64,000 nt of DNA from an uncultured Bacteroidales bacterium (GTDB lineage: Bacteria > Bacteroidota > Bacteroidia > Bacteroidales > Bacteroidaceae). Both the position numbers and the translations under genes were made by a program. Shown piece after piece: positions 18,334 to 25,938 of this stretch (its first letter is position 1; each line of letters starts with the position of its first letter). The DNA is taken from positions 124,001 to 188,000 of the forward strand of contig CADAEK010000002.1 in the NCBI GenBank assembly GCA_902786925.1, given 5' to 3'. A model generated the notes under the pieces. That model was not told where the DNA came from, ran no database searches, and saw only the letters and a program-made list of their open reading frames with translations.

Positions 18334-20574
18334 TTAGAGTGAATGATTAATCGTGCGTGAGAGCACGTCAAGCTGCTGTTCGCGAGTCAGTTTGACGAAG
18401 TTGACAGCATAACCGCTGACGCGGATGGTGAGCTGTGGATACTTCTCTGGGTGCTCCATAGCATCAACGAGGAGCTCGCGGTCGAACACGTTCACGTTGA
18501 GGTGGTGACCACCGTCTGGAGTGAAGTAACCGTCCATGAGGTTCACGAGGTTGTCAATCTTGGTGTCGTCCTGCTTGCCGAGTGTGGCTGGCGAGATGGC
18601 GAACGTGTAAGAGATACCGTCGTGGCTGTGCTGGAATGGGAGCTTGGCCACTGAAGAGAGAGCTGCCACAGCGCCTTTCACGTCGCGTCCGTTCATTGGG
18701 TTAGCGCCTGGTGCGAATGGTACGCCCTTTGGACGGCCATCAGGTGTAGCACCAGTGTTCTTACCATACACCACGTTGGAAGTGATGGTGAGGAGTGACT
18801 GTGTTGGGATGGCGTGACGGTAGGTCTCGTGCTGACGGAGGTACTCCATGAACTTCTCTGTAATCATGAGCGCGAGCTTGTCGGTGCGCTCATCGTTGTT
18901 GCCGAATGGGAGTGATGGTGTGCCTTCCTGCTCGAAGCCGACTGCGATGCCGCGCTCGTCGCGGATGATGCGCACCTTGCCATACTTGACAGCTGCAAGA
19001 GAGTCGGTCACGATAGAGAGACCTGCGATACCTGTAGCGCGGGTACGGAGCACGTCGCCGTCGATGAGTGACATCTGGTAGGCTTCGTAGTCGTACTTAT
19101 CGTGCATGTAGTGGATAATCTTGAGGGCGTTGACATAAGTCTTGGCCAACCAGCGCATCATGTTCTCAAACTTGTACATGAGCTCGTCGTACTCGAGGTA
19201 ATCGCCAGTGATAGGTGCGAAGTCGGGACCTACCTGCTCGCCTGTCATCTCGTCGCGACCACCGTTGATGGCGTAGAGGAGACACTTAGCGAGGTTGGCG
19301 CGTGCACCGAAGAACTGCATCTGCTTACCAATCTTCATGGGGCTTACGCAGCAAGCGATGCCGTAGTCGTCACCGTAGTCGGGACGCATGAGGTCGTCGT
19401 TCTCGTACTGGATGGCAGAAGTCTTGATAGACATCTTGGCGCAGTAGCGCTTCCAGTTCTCTGGCAGGTTCTGTGCCCACAGCACGGTGAGGTTTGGCTC
19501 TGGTGCAGGGCCGAGGTTCTCGAGTGTGTGGAGAATACGGTAAGAAGTCTTGGTGACCATGGTGCGGCCATCCACGCCCATACCGCCGATTGACTCAGTA
19601 ACCCAAACTGGGTCGCCAGAGAAGAGGTCGTTGTACTCTGGGGTGCGGAGGAAGCGAACGATACGAAGCTTGATGATCATCTGGTCGATGAGCTCCTGTG
19701 CCTCTTCCTCTGTGAGGCGGCCTTCTTTGATGTCTTTCTCAATGAAGATGTCGAGGAAGGTAGATACACGTCCGAGAGACATGGCTGCACCGTCCTGGTC
19801 CTTCACGGCACCGAGGTAGCCGAAGTAAACGAACTGCACGGCCTCACGAGCATTCTGTGCAGGACGAGTTACGTCGAAACCGTAGTTGGCACACATCTTC
19901 ACGAAGCTCTTCAAGGCAGCAATCTGCTCTGAAGTTTCCTCGCGCTGCTGGATGCACTCCTCAGTCATCTCCTGAATGTCGAGGCGCTCGAGGAAGCGCT
20001 TGCGCTCTTCGATGAGGTTGTCCACGCCGTAGAGGGCGATGCGGCGGTAGTCGCCGATGATGCGGCCACGTCCGTAAGCGTCAGGCAGACCGGTGATGAT
20101 GTGCGCGTGACGTGCGTTGCGGATGTCCTTGTTGTAGGCAGAGAACACACCTTCGTTGTGTGTCTTGCGATATTTGGTGTAGATCTCCTTGGTAGAGGGA
20201 TCCAGCTTGTAACCGTAGGCGTTGAGGGCGTTCTCAACCATGCGGATGCCTCCCTTGGGGAAGATGCCGCGCTTGAGAGGCGCGTCGGTCTGCAGACCTA
20301 CGATGACTTCGTTCTCCTTGTCGATGTAACCGGCTCCATAAGTGTCGAGCGTCTGTGGGAGCTTGGTCTCAGCATCATATACACCGCGTTCGCGCTCCAC
20401 CTTGAACATCTCGGAAAGCTTGTTCCAAAGGGCGGTTGTCTTGGCCGTAGGGCCTACAAGGAACGACTCGTCGCCCGTGTAGGGCGTGTAGTTGTGCTGG
20501 ATGAAGTCTCGCACGTTGATTTCGCGCTTCCACATGTAGCCTTCAAATCCTTCAATCTGATTAGTTAGTTTCAT
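18334..20574 (-). CDS. pflB: Formate C-acetyltransferase (pyruvate formate-lyase)
   Basis: 746 residues, the usual length. The adjacent catalytic cysteines are C408-C409 in G-I-A-C-C-V-S-P-M, and the glycyl radical site is G721 in R-V-S-G-Y-A-V-N-F near the C-terminus. N-terminal [18 protein letters not shown] is typical of true PFL, as opposed to diol dehydratases or other glycyl radical enzymes. Reaction: pyruvate + CoA to acetyl-CoA + formate under anaerobic conditions. It is the first gene of a pair with its activase. A -7 box at 20659-20667 marks the probable promoter. In this window it is the metabolic exit for pyruvate made from rhamnose, galactose and arabinose. Confidence 0.97.
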   Translation of the reverse strand: MKLTNQIEGFEGYMWKREINVRDFIQHNYTPYTGDESFLVGPTAKTTALWNKLSEMFKVERERGVYDAETKLPQTLDTYGAGYIDKENEVIVGLQTDAPLKRGIFPKGGIRMVENALNAYGYKLDPSTKEIYTKYRKTHNEGVFSAYNKDIRNARHAHIITGLPDAYGRGRIIGDYRRIALYGVDNLIEERKRFLERLDIQEMTEECIQQREETSEQIAALKSFVKMCANYGFDVTRPAQNAREAVQFVYFGYLGAVKDQDGAAMSLGRVSTFLDIFIEKDIKEGRLTEEEAQELIDQMIIKLRIVRFLRTPEYNDLFSGDPVWVTESIGGMGVDGRTMVTKTSYRILHTLENLGPAPEPNLTVLWAQNLPENWKRYCAKMSIKTSAIQYENDDLMRPDYGDDYGIACCVSPMKIGKQMQFFGARANLAKCLLYAINGGRDEMTGEQVGPDFAPITGDYLEYDELMYKFENMMRWLAKTYVNALKIIHYMHDKYDYEAYQMSLIDGDVLRTRATGIAGLSIVTDSLAAVKYGKVRIIRDERGIAVGFEQEGTPSLPFGNNDERTDKLALMITEKFMEYLRQHETYRHAIPTQSLLTITSNVVYGKNTGATPDGRPKGVPFAPGANPMNGRDVKGAVAALSSVAKLPFQHSHDGISYTFAISPATLGKQDDTKIDNLVNLMDGYFTPDGGHHLNVNVFDRELLVDAMEHPEKYPQLTIRVSGYAVNFVKLTREQQLDVLSRTINHSL

Positions 20575-20658
20575 GTACGGAAAATAATAATGAATTATTT
20601 ATTGAGTGAATACCTAAAATCAATCTTTTTACAGAACTGCTCTGTTCTTGAATTCGCT

Positions 20659-20667
20659 GCAAAGGTA
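20659..20667 (-). promoter_or_regulatory. -7 element of pflB promoter
   Basis: TACCTTTGC reads on the minus strand (gcaaaggta on plus), matching Bacteroidetes TAnnTTTG. No TTG is present at the expected -33 spacing, so an activator may be needed. The leader would be about 80 bases. Confidence 0.65.
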
Positions 20668-20724
20668 CGGGTTTTTAGTGGACTAATCGTAATGGAAAGA
20701 GGACTATTTTCCTCTTCGGTGGTG

Positions 20725-20845
20725 TTTTTGTCAGCAGAGAGGGTAAAACGTGAACAAAAGGAGCAATTTAGAGGTCAGGGTTCTTCAGCCTTGGTAGAGA
20801 GGACGAGTGTGTCAACAAGTGTTTTCCTCTCTCTGCTGACAAAAA
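20725..20845. repeat. 25-bp inverted repeat flanking 71 bases between pflB and rhaB
   Basis: The left arm 20725-20749 begins tttttgtcagcagagag and the right arm 20821-20845 ends ctctctgctgacaaaaa; the two arms are complementary over 25 bases with 2 mismatches. The 71-base centre has no ORF and no clear promoter box. It sits between the -7 boxes of the two divergent genes pflB and rhaB. The rest of the 361-base gap (20575-20935) shows only those two promoter elements. Confidence 0.85.
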
Positions 20846-20902
20846 AACGCGCCCTCATGCAAATTATGAATTGTTAATGATGAATTATGAATGAAAAAAC
20901 CG

Positions 20903-20911
20903 TACCTTTGC
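20903..20911 (+). promoter_or_regulatory. -7 element of rhamnose operon promoter
   Basis: TACCTTTGC on the plus strand lies 25 bases before the rhaB ATG, giving a leader of about 20 bases. No TTG occurs at the -33 position, consistent with a promoter that depends on an activator. Confidence 0.7.
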
Positions 20912-20935
20912 CGTGACTAACTGTAGATTGACCGT

Positions 20936-22402
20936 ATGACTAACTTAAACTTCTTTGCCGTTGATCTTGGGGCTACGAGCGGACGCACGATTCTGGGCTC
21001 GCTGGTGGACGGCAAACTGGTGCAGCGAGAGCTGACACGCTTCCCAAATCCTATTATCGAGACGGGAGGACATTTCTTCTGGGATATATATGCATTGTAT
21101 AATGAGGTGGTGCGCGGCCTGAAGGTGGTGGCGACGGAAGGCATTGAGATTGCTTCCATCGGCATTGACACGTGGGGCGTGGACTTCGTGATGATAGGCA
21201 AGGACGGAGGCGTGCTGCGCAATCCATATTGCTATCGTGACCCGCACACGGACGGTGCCATGGAGGAGTTCTTCAAACTGGTGCCAAAGGAGAAGGTGTA
21301 TGAGAAGACGGGCATCCAGTTCATGCAGTTCAACTCACTTTTCCAGCTGGCTACGCTGAAGCGCAACCACGACTCGGCACTGGAGGCTGCGGACAAGATT
21401 CTGTTTGTGCCTGATGCGCTGACGTATATGCTGACAGGGGAGGCGGTGTGTGAGTACACTATCCTCTCGACCAGTCAACTGCTGGACCCACGGACCAAGC
21501 GGATGGACCCAGAGCTGCTGAAAGCGGTAGGTCTGAAGGAGAGCCAGTTTGGCCGTTATGTACAACCTGGAGAGGTGGTAGGCCAACTGAGTGCCGAGGT
21601 GCAGAAGATAACGGGGCTGGGTGCTGTGCCTGTGGTGGCAGTGGCTGGTCACGACACGGGTTCGGCTGTGGCTGCTGTGCCTGCGGAGAACGAACGTTTT
21701 GCTTACCTGAGCTGTGGCACATGGTCGCTCTTGGGTGTGGAAACCAAAGATGCCATCATCAATGAGCAGAGCTATGCCAATAATTTCACCAACGAGGGTG
21801 GCATTGAGGGCACGACGCGTTTCTTGAAGAATATCTGCGGCATGTGGCTCTTGGAGCGTTGCCGAAAGGAGTGGACGGATGCGCCGGCTGACGTGAACCA
21901 AATCAATCAGGACAGCATGGAGGCTGAGGCGTTCAGAAGTTTTATCTTCCCCGATGCGCCCGACTTTGCTAACCCCGTGAGCATGGTGGAGGCCATCAAG
22001 GACTATTGCCGGAAGACGGGGCAGCCTGTGCCAGAGGATTATCGGGCAATGGCTCGTTGCATCTTCGAGAGTCTGGCCATGCGGTATCGTCAGGTGCTGG
22101 GCTATCTGAAGGAGATGGCGCCGTTCGCCATCGAGAAGCTGCACGTCATTGGCGGCGGTTCGCGGAACGGTTACCTGATGCAGATGGCAGCGAACAGCAT
22201 TGGCATGCCTGTGGTGACTGGGCCTATGGAGGGTACTGCCATCGGCAACATCATGCTGCAGGCAAAGGCTGCTGGCGTGGTGAGCGATATGTTTGAAATG
22301 CGTGGCATCATAGCTGACAGCATCGAGACGAAGACTTATCTTCCTCAAGAGACGGAGAGATGGGAGAAGGCATACGCAGAGTATGAGAAAGTGACGAAAT
22401 AA
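20936..22402 (+). CDS. rhaB: L-rhamnulokinase
   Basis: 488 residues, FGGY carbohydrate kinase family. The N-terminal phosphate-1 loop is V-D-L-G-A-T-S-G-R (about residues 8-16). The second half begins with the ATP-binding V-A-V-A-G-H-D-T-G-S-A (about 235-245), and G-G-G-S-R-N-G (about 405-411) is the adenosine motif. The G-G-H-F-F-W-D segment near residue 43 is characteristic of rhamnulokinases as opposed to xylulo- or glycerol kinases. Reaction: L-rhamnulose + ATP to L-rhamnulose-1-phosphate, in the cytoplasm. It is the first gene of a four-gene operon with rhaA, a transporter and rhaD; in Bacteroides thetaiotaomicron the equivalent genes form rhaKIPAO. Confidence 0.95.
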   Translation: MTNLNFFAVDLGATSGRTILGSLVDGKLVQRELTRFPNPIIETGGHFFWDIYALYNEVVRGLKVVATEGIEIASIGIDTWGVDFVMIGKDGGVLRNPYCYRDPHTDGAMEEFFKLVPKEKVYEKTGIQFMQFNSLFQLATLKRNHDSALEAADKILFVPDALTYMLTGEAVCEYTILSTSQLLDPRTKRMDPELLKAVGLKESQFGRYVQPGEVVGQLSAEVQKITGLGAVPVVAVAGHDTGSAVAAVPAENERFAYLSCGTWSLLGVETKDAIINEQSYANNFTNEGGIEGTTRFLKNICGMWLLERCRKEWTDAPADVNQINQDSMEAEAFRSFIFPDAPDFANPVSMVEAIKDYCRKTGQPVPEDYRAMARCIFESLAMRYRQVLGYLKEMAPFAIEKLHVIGGGSRNGYLMQMAANSIGMPVVTGPMEGTAIGNIMLQAKAAGVVSDMFEMRGIIADSIETKTYLPQETERWEKAYAEYEKVTK

Positions 22403-22452
22403 CGTGATAACGAAATAATGAACTAACACTAATTTAATAACTGAAAGAATCA

Positions 22453-23706
22453 ATGAAAGAAGAACTGGTAAAGAAAGCGTATGAGGTGGCTAAGGCCCGT
22501 TACGCAGAAATAGGTGTGGACACGGAAGCGGTGCTGAAGCAGCTGCAGGATTTCCACTTGTCGTTGCACTGCTGGCAGGCAGACGATGTGCATGGTTTTG
22601 AAGTGCAGGCTGGTGCTATGAGCGGCGGCATTCAGAGTACAGGTGATTTCCCTGGTGCAGCCCGCAATATTGATGAACTGCGTCAGGATATCCTGAAGGC
22701 AAAATCGCTCATCCCTGGTACGCACCGCCTGAACTTGCATGAGATATACGGTGACTTTAAGGGCAAGGTCGTGGACCGCGACGAGGTGACAGTGGAGTAC
22801 TTCCAGTCGTGGATTGACTGGGCGAAGGAGAACAACACGAAGCTGGACTTCAATTCGTCTTCGTTCTCACATCCAAAGAGTGGCAGCTTGTCGTTGGCAA
22901 ACCCTGACGATGGCATCCGTAACTTCTGGATTGAGCACACGAAGCGTTGCCGTGATATCGCTAACGCAATGGGTGAGGCTCAGGGCGACCCTTGTATCAT
23001 GAACCTGTGGGTGCACGACGGTTGCAAGGACGTGAGCGTGAATCATGCGTTGTACCGCAATCTGCTGAAGCAGTCATTGGATGAAATCTTTGAGAAAAAG
23101 CAGCCTATGATGAAGGACTGCATCGAGGGCAAGGTGTTCGGCATTGGTCTGGAGAGCTTTACGGTGGGAAGCCACGACTTCTACACGGCTTATGCTGCCA
23201 AGTATGACAAGATTCTGACGATTGATACAGGTCACTATCACCCCACAGAGATGCCGGGCGACAAGGTGAGCGCTGTGCTGCCATTCGTGAAGGAACTGAT
23301 GCTGCACGTGAGTCGCCCTGTACGTTGGGACTCTGACCATGTGACTATCATGGATGACCCCACTCAGGACCTCTTCTTCGAGATTGTACGTGCGAACGCG
23401 CTCGACCGTGTACACTATGGTCTGGACTTCTTCGATGGCAGCATCAACCGTATTGGTGCCTATGTGATTGGTTCTCGTTCTGCTCAGAAGTGCATGTTGC
23501 GCGCGCTGCTTGAACCCCGTGAAACCATCTCGAAGCTCGAACTGGCAGGTGAGGGCTACAAGGTGCTGGCACTCGTGGAGGAACAGAAGGCGATGCCTTG
23601 GCAGGCTGTGTATGACGAGTTCTGTGTGCGCAACAATGTGCCTGTAGGTCAGGACTTCATCAAGGATATTGACCAGTATGTGGCAGAGGTGACAAGCAAG
23701 AGATAA
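22453..23706 (+). CDS. rhaA: L-rhamnose isomerase
   Basis: 417 residues, matching the family length. Conserved features include H-C-W-Q-A-D-D-V-x-G-F near residue 40, F-N-S-S-x-F-S-H-P near 131-139, the metal-site stretch L-E-S-F-T-V-G-S-H-D (about 231-240), D-T-G-H-Y-H-P-T-E (about 258-266) and W-D-S-D-H-V (about 292-297). The Glu, Asp and His metal ligands of the (beta/alpha)8 barrel are all present. Reaction: L-rhamnose to L-rhamnulose with Mn2+ or Co2+. It is the second gene of the rhamnose operon, 50 bases after rhaB and 12 bases before the transporter start. Confidence 0.97.
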   Translation: MKEELVKKAYEVAKARYAEIGVDTEAVLKQLQDFHLSLHCWQADDVHGFEVQAGAMSGGIQSTGDFPGAARNIDELRQDILKAKSLIPGTHRLNLHEIYGDFKGKVVDRDEVTVEYFQSWIDWAKENNTKLDFNSSSFSHPKSGSLSLANPDDGIRNFWIEHTKRCRDIANAMGEAQGDPCIMNLWVHDGCKDVSVNHALYRNLLKQSLDEIFEKKQPMMKDCIEGKVFGIGLESFTVGSHDFYTAYAAKYDKILTIDTGHYHPTEMPGDKVSAVLPFVKELMLHVSRPVRWDSDHVTIMDDPTQDLFFEIVRANALDRVHYGLDFFDGSINRIGAYVIGSRSAQKCMLRALLEPRETISKLELAGEGYKVLALVEEQKAMPWQAVYDEFCVRNNVPVGQDFIKDIDQYVAEVTSKR

Positions 23707-23718
23707 GAAGTAAGAGCT

Positions 23719-25050
23719 ATGGCAACAAGTGGAAGCTTGAAGAGCACCTTGGCGGTGTCTCTCAATAACTATCTGGATGCGGGAGCTATCGTGGCTGGTG
23801 CCAGTGGCGTGACGCTGTGGCAGAATTATCTTGGACTGACCGAGATGCATCTGGGATGGCTGAATGCGTTGAGCGCTAATGCGCTGGGCGCTGCTATTGG
23901 TGCGATTATCGGTGGTTTCCTCGCTGACAAGTTTGGACGCAAGTTCATCTTCACCTACAATCTGCTGGTGTATATGCTGGGCGTGCTCATCATCATGCTC
24001 GCTATCAATTATCCGATGCTGCTGACGGGTTTCCTGGTCACAGGCATCTCGGTAGGCATTGGTGTGCCTGCTTCGTGGACCTATATCTCGGAGAGTTCGG
24101 AGGTGAACAACCGAGGGAGAAACATCTGCATCTCCCAAATGTCGTGGGGCATTGGCCCGATGTGCATCTTGCTGTTTGGCATGCTCTTTGCGCCAGGCGG
24201 ATATCTGTATGCTCCTGTGGAGTCGCTGGCGCACGCCTTCATCGGCGCTGAGGCATCACAGGCTGCTGTGGAGGTGTTCAGCTCGCGTGTGGTATTCTTT
24301 ACCCTCTTTGTGGTGGCGCTTGTGGCATGGAACTTGCAGCGTCAGTTGCAGGAGAGTGCCGAGTTTACCGCTAACAAGGCGAAGGACAAGAGTGGCATTG
24401 TGGATAACATCAAACTATTGTTTACGAACAAGATTGCCGTGAAGACGGTGGCGTATCTGGCTGCTATCTATCTGACTTGGAACCTCGTGGCTTCGGTGAT
24501 GGGCTTCTTTATGCCGCACGTGTATGAAACGGCTGGAGGTCTCAGTAACGAGAAGGCTAATATGCTGAGTTGTGTGAGCTGGGTGTTTGTGGTTGTGACC
24601 ACTTTCATCATCTCGTTCTATGTGGACAAGGTGGCGCACCGTTTCTTCTATGTGTTTGGCCTTGCTGCTGCATTGACAGCTTGGATTCTGATTATTGGCG
24701 GAGGCGTGTCTACCATTATGGGTATCTGGCTGTTCACTATCCTGTGGGGTGTGAATAACGGTAGCTCGGTGCAGGTGTTCTATGCCTTATGGGGCTCAGA
24801 GCTGTTCCCTGCCAAGTTCCGCGCTGGTGCCCAAGGACTGATGTTCTTCATCGTGCGTGGCTTGTCGGCTGCTTGGGGTCTCGTGTTCACCTTTATCTAT
24901 GGCGAGAACGGCGAGGGCTTCACCATTGCTGCTTACTGCATGGTGGCACTGCTGCTCATCTCTTTGGTGGTGGGTTTGATTGGTCTGCCCAACACACGCG
25001 GCAAGTCGTTGGAGCAAATCACCAAGGAACGCTACGGTGAGAATATCTAA
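23719..25050 (+). CDS. MFS sugar-porter permease, probable L-rhamnose transporter
   Basis: 443 residues, about 12 hydrophobic helices. The cytoplasmic loop motif G-G-F-L-A-D-K-F-G-R-K (about 65-75) after helix 2 and the later P-A-K-F-R-A-G-A-Q-G and L-P-N-T-R-G-K-S-L-E motifs identify the MFS sugar porter family. A long extracellular loop with a helix-rich insert (about 155-185) is visible. Its place between rhaA and rhaD makes L-rhamnose the likely substrate; this corresponds to rhaP of Bacteroides, a different family from enterobacterial RhaT. Rhamnose disaccharides or lactaldehyde-related solutes cannot be excluded. It sits in the inner membrane and probably uses a proton or sodium gradient. 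Confidence 0.88.
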   Translation: MATSGSLKSTLAVSLNNYLDAGAIVAGASGVTLWQNYLGLTEMHLGWLNALSANALGAAIGAIIGGFLADKFGRKFIFTYNLLVYMLGVLIIMLAINYPMLLTGFLVTGISVGIGVPASWTYISESSEVNNRGRNICISQMSWGIGPMCILLFGMLFAPGGYLYAPVESLAHAFIGAEASQAAVEVFSSRVVFFTLFVVALVAWNLQRQLQESAEFTANKAKDKSGIVDNIKLLFTNKIAVKTVAYLAAIYLTWNLVASVMGFFMPHVYETAGGLSNEKANMLSCVSWVFVVVTTFIISFYVDKVAHRFFYVFGLAAALTAWILIIGGGVSTIMGIWLFTILWGVNNGSSVQVFYALWGSELFPAKFRAGAQGLMFFIVRGLSAAWGLVFTFIYGENGEGFTIAAYCMVALLLISLVVGLIGLPNTRGKSLEQITKERYGENI

Positions 25051-25091
25051 CCCATCTGTGATAACGACATAATGTATTAACAACAATAAAG

Positions 25092-25913
25092 ATGAAAAGT
25101 ATTTTAGACAACCGTCCTGGCTTGAAGGCTGTGATTGACCAGATTGCTGAGGTTACAGGCTATCTGTGGCAAAAAGGCTGGGCTGAGCGTAATGGCGGTA
25201 ACATCACGGTGAATGTGACCGAGTTTATGGATGATGAGTGCAAGGCCATGAAGGCGATTGCTCCGGTGAAGCAGATTGGCATGGTGCTGCCTCAGTTGAA
25301 GGGTAAGTACTTCTACTGCAAGGGAACGGGTAAGCGCATGCGTGACTTGGCGCGTTGGCCTATGCAGAATGGCTCTATCGTGCGTATCTGTGACGACTGT
25401 GCCAGCTATGAGATCATCGCTGATGAACCTGTGGTGCCCACATCGGAACTGCCAACACATCTGGCATTGCAGAACTACTTGCTGGAGACAGGCTCTTGCT
25501 ATAAGGCTACGCTGCATACACACCCTATTGAACTGGTGGCCATGAGCCATATCCTGCGGTTCTTGAAAGGTGATGAGATGACGCGTGTGTTGTGGTCTAT
25601 GATTCCAGAAACGCTCGCCTTTGCACCGCTCGGTATCGGCATCGTACCTTATGCGCTGCCATCATCGGTGGAACTGGCTGAGGCTACGCTGGAACAAATT
25701 AAGACGCATGATGTGGTGCTGTGGGAGAAACATGGCACTGTGGCTGTGGGAACGGACATTATGGACGCTTTCGACCAGACTGACGTGCTCTGCAAGGCTG
25801 CAAACATCTACATGTGTGCACGCAACATGGGTAGCGAGCCTGATGGCATGACCGATGAGGCCATGAAGGAGGTGCAGGATGTGTTCAACCTGCCGAAAAA
25901 GAGACCTTGCTAA
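25092..25913 (+). CDS. rhaD: L-rhamnulose-1-phosphate aldolase
   Basis: 273 residues, class II aldolase of the araD/fucA fold. Zinc ligands H142 and H144 (H-T-H-P) and H214 (W-E-K-H-G) are present, as is the catalytic acid E119 in T-S-E-L-P-T-H. The N-terminal R-N-G-G-N-I-T-V-N segment binds phosphate. Reaction: L-rhamnulose-1-phosphate to dihydroxyacetone phosphate + L-lactaldehyde. It is the last gene of the rhamnose operon. The Bacteroides rhaO-type oxidoreductase for lactaldehyde is not here. Only 25 bases separate its stop from that of the converging regulator gene, with no hairpin seen, so the two transcripts may overlap. Confidence 0.95.
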   Translation: MKSILDNRPGLKAVIDQIAEVTGYLWQKGWAERNGGNITVNVTEFMDDECKAMKAIAPVKQIGMVLPQLKGKYFYCKGTGKRMRDLARWPMQNGSIVRICDDCASYEIIADEPVVPTSELPTHLALQNYLLETGSCYKATLHTHPIELVAMSHILRFLKGDEMTRVLWSMIPETLAFAPLGIGIVPYALPSSVELAEATLEQIKTHDVVLWEKHGTVAVGTDIMDAFDQTDVLCKAANIYMCARNMGSEPDGMTDEAMKEVQDVFNLPKKRPC

Positions 25914-25938
25914 AGCGTTGCAGGTGGCTTAAGGTTTC

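Noticed and set aside
20725..20845. Invertible promoter as a firm call
   Set aside because: No TAnnTTTG box or recombinase gene was found; kept only as a finding.
20590..20877. 95-residue ORF in the pflB-rhaB gap
   Set aside because: It runs through the pflB promoter box and both arms of the inverted repeat, so coding is unlikely.
21335..22453. 372-residue minus-strand ORF
   Set aside because: Antisense to rhaB; low-complexity His/Arg-rich translation typical of a shadow frame.
23074..24234. 386-residue minus-strand ORF
   Set aside because: Spans the rhaA and transporter genes on the opposite strand with no family match.
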